Positions 1 through 14,300 of a stretch of 64,000 nucleotides of DNA are shown here, piece by piece. The translations under genes and the position numbers were made by a program. Numbering within the stretch: the first letter of the stretch is position 1; every line of letters starts with the position of its first letter. The DNA comes from Norana najaformis (Eukaryota > Annelida > Clitellata > Crassiclitellata > Hormogastridae). The stretch is from assembly GCA_964023275.1 (NCBI GenBank), contig OZ029914.1, forward strand, positions 38,540,424 through 38,604,423, read 5' to 3'. The notes under the pieces were generated by a model, which worked only from the letters and a program-made list of their open reading frames with translations, was not told the origin of the DNA and did not search any database.

Positions 1-124
1 GGAGGCATCTAAATATCTAAATATTCATCTAAGCTACTAAATAAATAAATATATATAACACCCTATTTCCCTTAACTATACCTACAAGAGTATTATGTGA
101 CAATCTAGAAAAACTGATTAATAA
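1..124. other. Left flank of transposon copy 1
   Basis: AT-rich sequence with no gene or exon that I can support. It ends in TAA at 122-124, directly next to the first terminal inverted repeat. It probably belongs to an intron of the SRCR gene. Confidence 0.4.
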
Positions 125-436
125 CAATTGATCACAACGATTTTGCTACTGAAAGTAATGCATGTGCCTTATATTGATTCAAATGTGCTGATTCCAAATA
201 TGAAGTCAGAATCTGCCCAGCACGTCTAGATTTTAAGTTATGCGTGCATTCAAGTAATGACGTAAGGACTCGTTTTCGGTTATGTCTGTACATTCTGTTG
301 TATGTGTCTCCACGATTGCTGCCAGTGATACGTGCATGCCTGCAAGTGTCGCCTGAAATATTCCTAACAGCAAGCATGCAGCAGCCGCTAGACATGATTG
401 GGCATGTCAGCGAGCTGACGTCAGCATCAATACCAG

Positions 437-444
437 TATATAAG
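437..444 (+). promoter_or_regulatory. TATA box of transposon copy 1
   Basis: TATATAAG lies about 70 bp upstream of the first ATG (516) of the element's gene and is kept in copy 2 (32294-32301, reverse strand). Spacing fits a core promoter with a short 5' UTR. Confidence 0.5.
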
Positions 445-515
445 GCGAGATTGCGTAGAACGAAGGTGAAGTTTTCTTATATAGCTGTAGCTAGTGTGTG
501 AGATTTAATTTTGAA

Positions 516-2176
516 ATGAATAGGCGAGGCTGTGTTAACCATCCAGACAATTTTTCCTATGTTTGTGGTAAATATACTCTTTGTGACCAGCGCAAGAAGT
601 TAACTAAGAGAGTGATGATTGCTTACAAGTATTATTTTGGATGTCAAATCGGAGACGAGGATAAAAGTTGGGCACCTTATGTCTGCTGCACCGTGTGCTA
701 CTCTGGGCTTACACAGTGGCTGAATGGCAAAAGGAATTCAATGCCGTTTGCTGTGCCTATGGTGTGGCGCGAGAGAAGAAATCATCATGCAGACTGTTAT
801 TTCTGCATTACTAAAGTTGCTGGATTATCGAAGAAAAATAAGTCTAAAATCGTTTATCCTGATTGCGAGTCCGCTCTAAAGCCAGTGCCGCATGATGAAG
901 AGAATCCAGTACCATTTCCGCCTGCTGCGGGTGCTGATGAAACGGACAGTTCTGATGATAATACAGAAGATGACGTTACTGTTTATGAATCCAGTGATCA
1001 AGATTGGGAAGAGGGTAGGCCGCATTTGATAAGGCAAAGTGAGTTAGATGATCTGGTGAGGGACCTATCTTTGTCAAAGGAGAAATCTGAACTGTTAGCC
1101 TCCAGACTAGGGGAGTGGAACTTGCTTCAAAAAGGTACCACAACATCACACTTCCGTTATCGTCACAAACAGTTAGCTACATATTACAGCCACTGGAAAA
1201 TGATATCTGTTTCTGTACTGACGTGAACGGTCTCATGCTGAATTTAGGTTGCAAATACGTTCCTGATCAGTGGAGACTGTTCATAGATTCCATCCAAGCG
1301 AGCTTGAAAGCTGTGTTGGTGCACAATGGTAACGAAAAGCCGTCTGTTCCTATAGCCCACGCTGTAGGCCTCAAAGAGACATATGATTCAATGAAACTCA
1401 TTTTGAAAGTGATCAACTACTCAGACCACAAATGGAACATCTGTGCGGACCTCAAAGTGGTAGCACTTATTCTAGGCCTACAGCTGGGCTACACAAAACA
1501 TATGTGCTTTTTGTGCTTGTGGAACAGTCGTGATGACAGCAACCATTACAAAGTGAAACTGTGGCCTCGTAGATCTGAGCACATTGTTGGTCGGCACAAC
1601 GTGCAACACGAACCATTGGTTGATCCATTGAAAGTGTACTTACCACCTCTTCACATTAAACTGGGCCTCATGAGGAATTTCGTAGTGGCAATGGATCGTA
1701 CTGGACAAGGCTTCCAGTATCTGAGAGATAAATTTGGAACCGTCAAAACTGATGCTAAGCTGAAGGCTGGGATTTTTATTGGGCCAGAAATCCGCGAACT
1801 AATGCGTGATACTGTATTTAGAACCAAGCTCAACCCACTGGAATTTGCCCCTTGGGATGCATGTACGTTGGTGGTGCAAAACTTCCTTGGGAATCACCGA
1901 GCTGAGAACTATGCTGAACTCGTTAGCAACATGCTAACAGCATATAAGCAACTCGGCTGCCGGATGTTACTAAAAATACATTTCTTACATTCCCATCTGG
2001 ATTTTTTCCCACCAAACTTGGGTGATGTAAGCGATGAGCATGGAGAGAGATTCCATCAAGACATCTCCACCTTTGAAGCAAGATATCAGGGTCACTGCAA
2101 TTCCAACATGATGGGCGATTACTGCTGGTTTCTGCAGCGGGCAACAGCGGCCACTCAGAAGCGCAAGAGCAAGTGA
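516..2176 (+). pseudogene. Conserved transposon protein, frameshifted (copy 1)
   Basis: The reading frame starts at ATG 516 and continues in another frame to the stop at 2174-2176, about 540 residues in all; the two open frames (516-1226 and 1115-2176) overlap, and the break falls near 1185-1200. The N-terminal part is rich in Cys/His pairs (start [14 protein letters not shown], then CCTVC and DCYFC), which suggests zinc binding. An acidic linker follows. The C-terminal part has FIDS, CADLKVV, a CFLC pair, [10 protein letters not shown] and [11 protein letters not shown]. From memory, close relatives occur as unnamed multi-copy proteins in insects and other invertebrates. I infer that it is the transposase, with candidate acidic residues in FIDS, CADLK and SDEHGE, but no catalytic assignment is established. 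The frame break is shared with copy 2, so it predates at least one transposition. Confidence 0.75.
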
Positions 2177-2590
2177 CTAAAGCACTTTTGAACTCGTATA
2201 GATTTAAGCTAGAGACAAAATTTCGAAATGTATGCTTTCATCTGAGTAACATACATATATTTATATTACATTTTAAAACATATTTTAATTTCAAGTTATA
2301 AAAGAATAACATTTTGTTTCTTGTTATGAATACTCTGAGTTTGCATAATTACACAGTTATAAGGAAATACTAGTTCTGTAAAGAGTTTGCATAATTATTA
2401 GCATGTATGCTGCATATCTTAAGATCCTGACGTGCTACACAAAATCTGACTTCAGATTTGGAATCAGCAGATTCGATTTAGTGTAGTACACATAACATAT
2501 GCCTAGTAGCAGGCGATAAAATTTTTCTTGTGATCCAGAGTTATTAGCACGAAGAATCTTGTTATATTTCTTAATTGTGCATCATTTTAG

Positions 2591-2754
2591 AAACATCGGT
2601 GAATTCGTTGGCAATCGCCATGGAAGCGGAACTGGTCCGATATGGTTGGATGACGTCATTTGCACCGGAACTGAACTTAGCATCGAAAGATGTGCGCATA
2701 ATTCATGGGGGACAAATAACTGCAGCCATAATGAAGACGTTTCAGTCAGATGCG
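2591..2754 (+). CDS. SRCR domain 1, second-half exon
   Basis: Acceptor CATTTTAG precedes 2591. The exon supplies one base to a Gly codon and then reads [25 protein letters not shown], a cysteine pattern of C-x9-C-x9-C-x9-C type and a final RCG. The donor is G|GTTAGA (phase 1). Its partner first-half exon is not in the window; transposon copy 1 occupies the upstream intron. Confidence 0.88.
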
Positions 2755-5278
2755 GTTAGACTATTTTCTTGCTATTATGATACAAATTACGAGTACATAA
2801 TAACGATGATGAAAATAATGATGGTGCCGATTATATTGTTGTTTATTGCCTCTTGATATTGACCCATATCTTGTGAGATTGGTCTCACACGTGTATATAA
2901 TAATATAATTTATAATATTAGGACATCAGAGAATTATCCTAGCGCTACTGCTAGAAACAAGTTAAAGCAGTATTCGATTAAATGTACTTGCCGACAATAT
3001 TGAATTCTTTTCCAGATGATGAAAGAAATGTACTCTAAGTAAATTTTAAATTAGATCGAAGAAGTACTTTTTAGTCGATAATCTAAAAATCTAAATCTAA
3101 TCTAACAACTTCTTTAGCGCCATTGTAATTATGCTCGAAACATCAGTCGATGGTCGCTGCTAAACAAAATCATTGTCCAAACCAAAGTCCATGGTGAGTC
3201 CGGGTCGAAAAGAGGAGTCCAGAAGTTATATTATCGTGTCAATACGTAAATAGTTATTATGAATGTCTTTTTGGATTGTATTTAAAATAATTTCTTGATG
3301 TATAATGTTTTTTTCTGTGTAATCTGTAATCTGTCATATCCGTTTAATCTTTGTCAAAGTTTTTAAAGTATAATCGCCATATGCTAACATTGTAAATTGC
3401 CGAGTTTTAAGCGAGTCTGTCTGACCTTTTTCGGTTGACCCATTGACTTGAACCAGCAATGTGCATAGGCTATGTTTTGTTTGTATCTGATGTCATACTT
3501 TCTGGTATGTTGGTCTCTAATGTCAATAAAAAAAATTCAGTTACATTATACTATGAGATGCAACTGATAATCTTTTAGGGAATACTCCGGATTATGCTGT
3601 GCGACTTATCAACACACTGGCTGAAGTTTCTGAGATTATGGAGGGCAGACTTGAAATCAACTACTATGGAGTATGGGGCACTGTTTGTGACAACAACTTT
3701 ACAGATGCTAGTGCAAGGGTTGCTTGTGCGAGTCTCGGCTTCGGGTAATTTTCGTTTCTAACTTATACAGTATATATTACAATTGCTTGAAGATGAAATT
3801 GCTCTAAGTTAATTTTCGGCGCCTCAGAGTTTACTGACTTTTCGCGTGTAAAATGTGCTTTAAATAAACAAATGAAGGGTTTATTGATTTACGAGCAAAC
3901 GAAAATTACAAGCATCATACGAAGATAACATAAGTTATGAACATTTTCTGCTGATGCTGTCAAATGGACAATCAATAAAGGTCTACAAAGTTGCAGGATT
4001 TCCCTTTTCCATTAAAAATATTACAGATTGCCAAACGATTTTGTCTACCTAAGTAGTATGTGAATGAATATAACTTAAATAACAAATTAATAACCGGGTA
4101 ATGACATTGAATCAAATTTTGTGATAATTGATTTGAGTCGATCAGATCAGGTCATATTAGTTTAGTCTGCTCTGCTGACGGTGATGAATAATGCTACGTC
4201 GGGCATCGCCTTAATATTAGTTGGTTTCGTTTTCAACTTATAGTAGTATCGATAATAAACAGATATACCGACATCTACCTACAAACATGTTTGAAAGCAG
4301 TTTCTGCACCACACGAAGGCGACTGGCTTTTTGCCCTTCCGATCACAGCCTGTGGCTTGCGACTAGATGAAGAGGCTGTAAGAATAGCCGTCGGCCTTCG
4401 ACTTTGAGCAAACATATGTGGGCCGCATTATTGCAACTAATACTACTACAGCAGAGTAATAGTGACCGCAGATGTTTCGCATGTACTCTCTTGCGGTCTT
4501 GGACCCAGCCGTATGTCCCGACATGCCGTCCTAAATGACCACACCTGTCGGACAACATACGCACGGGCTTCACAGCTACCAAAGAACCACCCGAACTTTC
4601 TAGACCGGATGGCAAGAGACCTGATGGTCTCACCCTTATCCCTTGGCGTAATGGCCGGTCTAATCTGGGATGTTACAGTAATTGACATTGTGGCCCATTC
4701 TTACTTGCAGGCAACTGCTGCAAATGCCGGGGCAGCCGCAATGCTGGCGGCCTCCAGAAAAAATGCGAAGTACAGTCAACTCCTTTCAATGTACCACTTC
4801 ACATCATTGGCATTTGAGACTCTTAGCCGCATTAGTAGTACTGGGTTGGATCTTATTACGGATTTAGGGCCCTGTCTTACTCAAACTTCCGGAGCTTATA
4901 AAGAAACTTGTTATCTCTTCCAGCGTCTAGCGTTTTAATGCCGTTCCTTCCGTTGAACTTTTGCCATGCGTGTACTTGACGAGATGTAGCCGTTCCAGAT
5001 AATTTATCATTTTCTCCGGACATTTTTTTAATCCCGAGGGATTATATATACATCGGGAAAAACAGATATTTATTAATTAAATATCTTTGACGTTTATGAA
5101 CATTGAGTGAAACCCTTTTAAGGGAGCTATAAAAATATTCAAATTCATCCGAACAGATTCATAATAATGTCTAAAGCGTCAGGGCAGTGAGCGAAGATAT
5201 TAGAGGTACTGAATAAATATCCTTATTAGGTTCTAAGAAGCCTCTATATAAGTAGTTATAGTTATATCTACATACATC

Positions 5279-5317
<39 letters not shown>

Positions 5318-8300
5318 TCTGCCTTCAGCCATGAGACTAATTCCTCATGACGACAGTTTTCTAGTAACAAAGCCACTAGAGACATCGAGCCTAGATCATG
5401 CAAGTGGACAAAGATACCACAATGTACGAGCCAGACGTGGAAAACGACATTGATCTAGCTGCTATTTAGATTCAGTATGTAAGAGTTTGATCCAAATTTG
5501 TATATCCATTCGATTGAAATACATCTCAAGCAGTACAAATGCGGAGCAGTCTTTGGTTGTTTTGCAAGCTGAAAAGCTTAAGTATTAAAGTTTATTTTCG
5601 AACGTTGTACAGAAACCGGTCGAACTAATTGAAACAGCATTCAGAGATTATTCGCTGAATATTCTCTGAGTGCTGGTATTCGCAGCGAAACACTTTTGAG
5701 CCTAACTTGATAGAACAGCTTTGTCACTGAAGATTCAGCTTTGGTAATTGGCGACCCAAATATATGTTGTTAGATATACCGGTAAATTCATTGGAAATCG
5801 TTATGGAACTGAAAAAGGTCATATATGGTTGGATGACGTTATATGCAACGGAACTGAACGGAGCATCGCCGACTGTGCGCATCGTCCCTGGGGTTTGCAT
5901 AACTGCAAACGTGGCGAACTTGTTTCAATAAAATGCGGTTAGTTGCATCAATGCTGGTCACCGCATCTTTCCATTAGGATGCACTTCAATTCCTTAAGGT
6001 TACTTCTAATACCTTGTGAGATGAAACGTGCATTAAAACACGAATTTTGCATGACTGCAATTATGCCGAGATTGTTTCAATTAAATGCGGTAAGATGCAC
6101 CATTATTGTTATTTCAGCACTTATTCAGTGCCGCAGTCTAATGACTGACATCAGATGATGGCAATCAATCATTGCGAATGAAAGACTTGCTCATAGTCCT
6201 TATGCCATGACGGCCTCGGGAAGGCTGGAACCCGTACCTAGCCGCTTTAAAAGCCAAACAACCTAACCAATCGGCTACCGTTCCCCTGTCATTGCAACTA
6301 TATCTTAGGTTGTCCTTCATTTCCTTAGGTTACTTACACTATCTTGTGTGATATAACATGGTTTATTCCTACATAAATCACAAAGTTTGCTTTTTGTTTG
6401 GACTTGTTTTAAATTTCTTCTTTCCAACGTCAATTACCACATACTAACCTACATCCATCAAGGTGAGTTAACTAACTAAAGACAGTCAGTTTATTTTACT
6501 GTAATTAAACTTCTAAGCAAACCCTGGCTTGTCTATTGTATACAAATATAATATACGGACATGCATAGGAAAAATGTTGTGAACTGCGTATGTCTTCAAG
6601 TCTACGCTAGCTGCACGTGATTTCAAACTATTAACGCGTCATCCGATTTAATGTGTTCGTAAAATGGGCTGACAATGCTTCTGCTATTTCATTCATTGCC
6701 AGTAAAAAGCAATATAAAAATTAGACATTATAATAATTTTACTTATTGTACTTACTGTAGTTATAGAGCTATTGTCAGGACAATTCTTATAAGTTATGCA
6801 GTTGCTCTTTTGCGGATATTCTATACAAATTGCTCCAGTCGAGTCCAGATGCTGGTTCGGTGAATACGAAGTCCACAAAAGATACGCGACGACAAATGCT
6901 TGATAGTTCTTGCTTTAAAGTCCTCTGCTGAAAGTAATAATCAAAATGATGGTTTTGTACAATTATCGCGCACACAGTTCCAGTAACAAACTTGTTGACT
7001 GTCGAATTTTGCAACTTTGTCTGTCCAACAGCCTTCTGTAGTTTAACTCACTCTATTCTGTAAGAAGTCTATGTTCCTTGTTGCAAGCCTATATCACACG
7101 GATACATCGAGGGTTAGAACCGCCTCGACATCAAAACTCAATATTATACTTCAACATAAAAATAGTCAATTTGGTATACAGAATTCGGATTAAATATAAA
7201 ACAAAATTAGTCAATTTTGAAACGAAAATTTAGCAATTTATAGTAACTTATATGCCGAATTTTCTAAATGTCTTGACGTATAAGCAGCTTTCCAAAGATT
7301 ATTTCAGTTGACATTACACTTATATATCATTGCTATGTTGCAATATGTTTCATGCGTTTCAATCGAGAGAACTGAGATCAAATCAACAAGATTTCTTCTT
7401 AGAGTGTGATTGTTTACAGAGTTACTGCTTGCACAATTGTAGGTGCCATCGAAGATTATTCTGTGCGACTGGTCAATTTGCAGGACTCCAGTAGAAATCC
7501 AATCCAGGGACTACTTGAGATCTATTATGCTGGAGTCTGGGGCACAGTTTGTGCTGACGACTTCACAGATATCGCTGCTAAAGTAGTCTGTGTCAGCCTC
7601 GGCTATGGGTAAATTAAATTAAAAATTTATAGTAGAATTTCATAAGCCTTGGTTTCACGAATTGCCGCTCTCGTTTTACACTTCACAATATTTCCCTGCA
7701 GAATACTTTTTAGCCTGCATTACACAGTATATTCACTACCCTGAACATCTAGTAAACGGTATTCTAACAAATGTTTGTTGAGTCATTTAAAGTCTTGTTG
7801 TTACTTTTATATTAGACTATCACAGGTCAATTGGTGGGTATTTGGGAACTCGGTTGCTCTCGCCACTGCCCCTGGGATCCATTCCCAAAGTTTCAACACA
7901 TGAGTGAAAGGAAATATATGATGCGTAGCTTCTCTGTGGTAGAACATATGCATTATTACAGGCAGCTGATAATGGGCACGCCACAATCGAACGATACAGC
8001 TCCAATAGCAATACTATCAGGTAGAATTATGAATAAATTGCATGAATGTATATATATATATGATAGCAAATAATGTATAAAATTATAGATATCAAGACAG
8101 TACTTATGCTAACGAGATAGTTGCTACCTCGTTTTGCATAATTATGTTTCATTAAATATTCATTCCTAAATCAGTTATTTGGGGACACACATCGGATCCC
8201 GTCCTTATGGAGCTGGAATTGGGAAGATCTGGTTGGATGACGTAGAGTGCACCGGCCGTGAGCAGAGTATCGACAAGTGCACACATCGTCCCTGGGGATT

Positions 8301-11300
8301 GCACAACTGCAATCATAACGAAGACGTGTCAGTAAAATGCGGTTAGTGGCATAATCTCAACGAAATATATTCTTATCAACTGAACCAAAAATTCTAATTA
8401 ATCTTTCAAAATACATCGAATTTGTGAATATTGTATCCTAATTTAATTATTCACTTTGAAAACCTCTATACCTATACAAAGCACAGAAGCTTTAGCTTTT
8501 TTGTTTTGTAGGGTAAAGGTAGAGATAGGGCTTGTTGCACGCCTATATACTAGTCTACAAAATTTCGAAGCAATGCCCTGAAATTGAAGGATATAGTTCA
8601 TTCACTATAGCTGTCCGATCCTTGAACTTATATTTGACTCTCAAGAATATCCAACGATTGGTCTAAATTACTCGCCTGCGAAGTACCTGCTTTCGTAAAG
8701 GAATAGTCTTTGGGCAATTATGATCTCTCAACTTTTAAATAGTGTTCAATTTTACTTAAAACGATGTATAGGTTTAAGATATTCTGTTTACTTCAAGATA
8801 ATATGTGAAATATTTTGTCATGTTGTCATTCAGGAGCTGCTCAAAATTTTGTAATAAGACTAGTTAACACGCTTTCTCACATCAGCAATCCGAAAGAAGG
8901 ACGGTTAGAGATTGATTACAATGGATCCTGGGGGACTGTGTGCGATGATAGATTTACGAATGCCAGCGCAAGAGTGGCTTGTGCCAGTCTTGGCTTTGGG
9001 TAAGTCACTTGCTTGGCTTTATTTCTTCACGATCATATCTGAATAAAATTCGTTTAATGCATATAAGATTTAAAAAACTTATAAAGAGGAAGCTTGCAGT
9101 AGGGAGGACAAAAGATTTAAGGAAACGAAAGTTAGTAAAAAAGTTCAAAAGCGTAAGTTTGCAAAATAAGAAGTATGCTATACATTACACAAAGAGCAGT
9201 ATTAGAATTATATATAGCCAATAAGAATCTTAATGTAAATTGGAATTGCACATCAGAGGACAACAGTTTGGACTTAGCGATAACATCAGATTAAATAATG
9301 TAAGCGCGGGGGAGGATTTTAGTACCAGAGCTCATCAGACAGTCATATGGGCAGTAATAATGGAGCAGCCTTTAGAAGTCCAAGTGTCGACGACGTCCCG
9401 ATGTTGTCAGTAGATCGGGCTTAGAACCGCAGACTTGCCCGTTTTACAGTATAGCTTTTATTTGAGAAAGACGCACAGTATTTTGATTTTAGTGCATTTT
9501 ATTGGAATCAACGCAGGTTACTCGCCAAACATAAACGTTGTAGCTACAAGAACAAATATATATAAATTTTTATCGGTGGAAAAAACCAACGACATATGTA
9601 ACTCAAACAACCAACTGAGCTTATGAGAAACTTCCTCTACCCTACCTTTTTGAACTCTGCTGATTACAGTCAACACTGTATTTACTACTTCTTAACGCAT
9701 GCTGTTATCCACCAGGTCAATAAAACAAGTCCATACTTGCCTATGAATCATTGTCAACGTCACACGCCTGGAAAAACCGGCAAATATGCAAGCGTGGGAT
9801 TTTCCAAAAGTTGGCGTCTTCGGTTCTTTCGAAACCGAATGACTCATTGAAACGTAAGCGCCACGTAAGCACACTCCGAATTGCTTGTCCAGCAAAGAAG
9901 CCACTTGCAATTTATGTTCCAGAAAAGGTATTCCAGATACGTCTCAGGGATACACTTCCAGATCATGACAACAAGCCACAAAAAATTTATTAACACAGCT
10001 GAAGCTTTGAAGGATGAGGCAGGCGCATGGCAAAGGTCAGTACCTATCCATGTGTGTACTAACACAACGAACGCAAAACTCTTTGCATATCTGGATACCG
10101 GCGCAGACAAACAATATACCAGAGAAATTCCTGTCAAGCTGAGGCTCGATCCTAGTGACGGCCAACCGGCAGACCTCACCATCATCGCCTACCACGGATG
10201 ACGTGATTCACGGATTGGTTACTTCACGGCCAAACTCAACATAGGTGCATTGCACAGTAATAGGCCAAATTTATGTTCATCAAGGCACCAAACAATTCCT
10301 ACTCTCAGACATCACCTGCATGCGAGCGGTTAGGAATAATTTCATTCCCTTTTCACAGTGGACAGGCATTGACTTCCGTACATGTGATTCTGGTAATAGA
10401 TACAGATCCATATCCAGATATTATAAAGAGCATCCACCAACGCATCCTGACTGAGTTCTCAGATGTCTTCAGTGAGGACTGCACACTCAAGCCAGTGTAT
10501 GGATCACCTATAAAGATTCATCTCAAATCCGACGCACGAGCATACGCCCTAACTGCAGCCCGTCAGGTAGCATGCAGTCTACAAGACCAAGTCAAGCAAG
10601 AGATACAGGCCATGTTGACCAAAGAAATCATTGAAAACATGGAAGACGAAGCTTCAAAGTGGTGCCACCCTATGGTCGTAGTAAGCAAGCCGGACGAACA
10701 AATATGTGTCGATTACATTAAGCTGGACAAAAGAAGCAACTGATTCTCTCCAGCCGGGAAACAAATTTTTCACCACCCTGGAGGCAATACAGGGGTACCG
10801 GCGGATGGAACTATCACCTGAAAGCAGACAACTTACCACATTCATCACCTCCAAGGACGATTCCGGTTTCTCCGAGCACCAAAGGAACACAACGCCACAG
10901 GATACGATTATAATTATAACCGCAGAGGCAACCTTGCCTTCGCTGATCTGAGCAACGTCCAGAATGTGGTTGATGACAGTGAGGCTTTCGACAAACAAGA
11001 GGATACTGTTATGTCCGTCCTTCGTAGATATAGAGAAAGCGGCATCACAATGAACAAGAAAAAAGTTTACATTCTGCCAATCCAGCGTGCGATATGCGGG
11101 CTATTACGTCACGTCTACAGGTACTACAGCTGGCCCAACCAAAGCATCCGCGATATCACAATTTCCGACGTCCACTAACAGAACTGCGCTCGTTCTTCGC
11201 TTGGTAAGTCAGCTAGGAAACATCAACAAAGACATCCCAGCAGCAGCAGAACCGCTTCGTTCGCTTCTTTGCCTGTTCAGCAAACCAGCAAATAACATTC

Positions 11301-14300
11301 CAAAATGTAAATGCCGCTCTCACAAAGTCACCAATTCTTCAGTCATTTGACCCATAGCTTCCCACAATACTGCATAGTGATGCATCCCAAACACGGGGAA
11401 ATCGGTTACCCATTACTACAGAAACGCCCTAATGACAACTTTGTCCTAATTCAGTGTGGGAGTCGATTCCTGTCTGATGCAGAATCGAAGTTTGCTGTGG
11501 TCGAACTGGAACTCTTGGCTATCGTATGGACCCTGGAAACGTGCCGTTTGTATTTGCTCGGACTACCACAAAGATTATTCGTTACTGACCACCGACCATT
11601 CCTCCCCATCATCAACTCAGAGAGCCTAGATGAAATCGAGAACCCTCGCCTTCTTTGTCTCTGGGGGAAGCTCCTGCCATTCACTTTCGAAACATGATGG
11701 AGAATCGGAAAGGCACACGTGATTCCCGACGCATTCTTTTGAGCATCAGTAAAAGACCCAGATGGTACAGACAAGAATCTAGAAACCGCACTCAATAACG
11801 ACATGGAAATCAAAGTAAACTATATGACAGCACAGTTGAGTTAGGTCGATTACAGGGACAATACCAGAGATACCGTGATCGAATAGTTGACAAATCCAGC
11901 CGAAAATGATGCATATTATCAAGCATTGATCAGACTAACATTGCCAGCCAAATTTGCCAGCCAAATCAACCCGAACTTCGACCATATTATAAACTTCGCC
12001 ATGACCTTACTGCACACAGCAACCCGATCCTTCATCAGATAGGAATCGTTGTTCCGAAGTCCCCAAAAGCTGATTATTCTCCTCAGACTCCACCTCGCAC
12101 ACCAAGGCATTGATTAAACGAAGCACAGCGCACAACAGACAGTTTACTAGCCTGGCCTCACATCTGACAATATCAACATCATCGAAGCCTGCTCAGGTGT
12201 CAAGAGGGTCGGGCTTCATTACCAACCGAAAGATTAGAAATCGATAAACCTGCTAGCAGACCATTTCAAGAAACTGCGGCAGACATATTCGAACACTCAG
12301 GACACTATTATCTGGCATACGTGGACTGTTTTTCCGGTTGGATAGAGATGGCCAGGTTTCATAAATGCCCAAGTACCGAAATGCTTATAGATGTCCTATG
12401 AAGACACCGTTCAATTCGGCATCCACAACAAGTTTTGGTCAGACGGGGAAACCCAGTTTACGTTAGATACGATTAAGACATTTATTGCAAACTGGGGTGT
12501 AAATCAAACCTTCAGCGCACCACTCTTTCCATCTTCAAATCGATTAGCCGAGTATACGATGAAATCAATAAAATCTCTACTCGCTGCATCCACAACCAAT
12601 GGAGACATTGGGAGCGACGTCTTTGCTCATGGCCTTCTGAAGCTTCGCAAAACTCCGATCACAAATGGTTTATCACCAGCACAACTGATGTGCGTGTCAC
12701 CGTTACGATTTGCGAAGAAGTAGAAAGACTTAGCGGACAGCGAGGACAACGTTATCTATCCACCTGTAACATTGGGCTCACGCCGCTTCAAACCACTGCA
12801 CATAGGAGATCAGTGTTGGGTGCAAGACACATCAACCATGCGCTGGTCTTCAATCGGCCACATCATCCAAACCAGTCAGCGAAACTACCTCGTGAAAATG
12901 CCGAGCGGACGGATCCATTGCCGCAGAAGTCGACTTGTTCGTCCATACCTTGCTTCAGATTACCAACTATCGGAACAATAGTTACCAGGACAAGGATCAC
13001 ATCCATGAGAATGCAGGCACACCAGAATTAATTCGGGACCCACACAAATTCTAAAAAGGAGGTCCTTGATCGGAACTCTGGTAATATGTACTTTGACTCC
13101 ATGCCCACACACACATTTGATATAGTGTACCCTACAGTGATAGATGACCTATGTACGCCCCCTCCATCCGGACTTTGGTGGTGAACTTAAATTTCGCCCT
13201 TATATTTCTGAATTCATAAGTTGTGTAAAATGAAGTATCATAATCTCCATTTTGTGATCTACTTGAACGTAACAGGAACAATTTCTTAAACAAACAAGAA
13301 TCAATTAGAAGAAACCTTGGCTAATACGAGAGGTTCATAACAAGAGATGGGCAAAGAACAAAGCATAGAACAATTTCAGATGTTAAAATAAGTACAGACT
13401 GGAGAATGAGAATATTGGAACACTTGAGAAGTGAAGCGAAATAAATATATAAATAAAAGGTGTATCTTCAATAGAGAGTTTGAGCAGAAGTTATCAAGAA
13501 ATTTAAGGAGGATAATTTCAAAAGTACGTCAGGAGCAGCAGAAACGGAAAGAAAAGGTAGGTACATTGAACAATGAAAACAAATGGAGAAGTCATTATGG
13601 ACGCTGAAGAAACAGCTGATGTGTTCAATAAGTAATGCAGGGTTTACTCTGTAAGAGGTAGGGAACATCCGTGAGCCCAACAACAAGTTTAGGCAGTGGT
13701 AAGGATGGATGGTCACAAATCTTTTTACTAAAGAAAATGTTATGGAACAGTTGAAAAGGTTAAAACTCCAGATTAAGGGTATAGATTGACGACAAACTGA
13801 ATTTTTGCATACACATTGAGAGAGACGGAGAGAAACAGAGACATATATAGAGACGAATCGAGTACAAAGTCCTATCACTTACATACAACACACTTCAATC
13901 TTCCCAACCCTCCTATCTTCGTCAGTTATTTTCAATACAACCGCTTCGCTCAACCCGCTTTTCTTCTGCCCTAACACTTCTCCGCCCTCCAGTCACCTCA
14001 TCCTTGAAATTTGGTAATCGCTCTATAGCCATAGCTGCCCCGCCTGTCTGGAATAAACTCCCCCAGAACTGCGACAGTTTTCGGACCCATCATACAAACT
14101 CACCGATGCTCCACCGCTTGCAATTTCTGCTTCGGCCTTTCACTCAAAACTGAAAACATTCCTCTTCCACAGATCCTATCCTGACACCCCTTCTTCCTCT
14201 TATCTGTCTCTGCTCTCCAGCTCCAAACATCACCAACCGTAGCTGCCACGCTGTCTCTCTGCTTGACTCTTGGATCTTGACCCGGAATCGAACCCTTTTG

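Larger units (their letters stand above)
125..2540 (+). mobile_element. 2.4-kb TIR DNA transposon, copy 1
   Basis: About 98% identical by eye to 30202-32606 in the opposite orientation, which defines the ends. The tips read CAATTGATCACAACGA (left) and, on the reverse strand, CTCTGGATCACAAGAA (right). These are decayed forms of the tips in copy 2. The inverted similarity continues inward for roughly 150 bp, including a shared TGCTGATTCCAAAT block. Flanks are TAA on the left and TTA on the right, so any 3-bp target duplication is imperfect here. It sits in an intron, ending 50 bp before an SRCR exon. I do not recognise a named superfamily; a TWA-type 3-bp target would fit PIF/Harbinger-like elements, but the protein does not resemble theirs to me. 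Confidence 0.85.

Noticed and set aside
1651..2144. Reverse-strand frames inside transposon copy 1, and their twins at 30598-31196
   Set aside because: They are shadows of the conserved transposon protein, whose coding strand has the family resemblance.
5282..5314. CRISPR or other phased repeat arrays
   Set aside because: Only microsatellites and satellites are present. No array with spaced unique spacers was seen, and the sequence is animal.
6211..6286. Functional tRNA-Lys gene
   Set aside because: A and B boxes are recognisable but the acceptor and anticodon stems pair poorly, so a SINE head or pseudogene is more likely.
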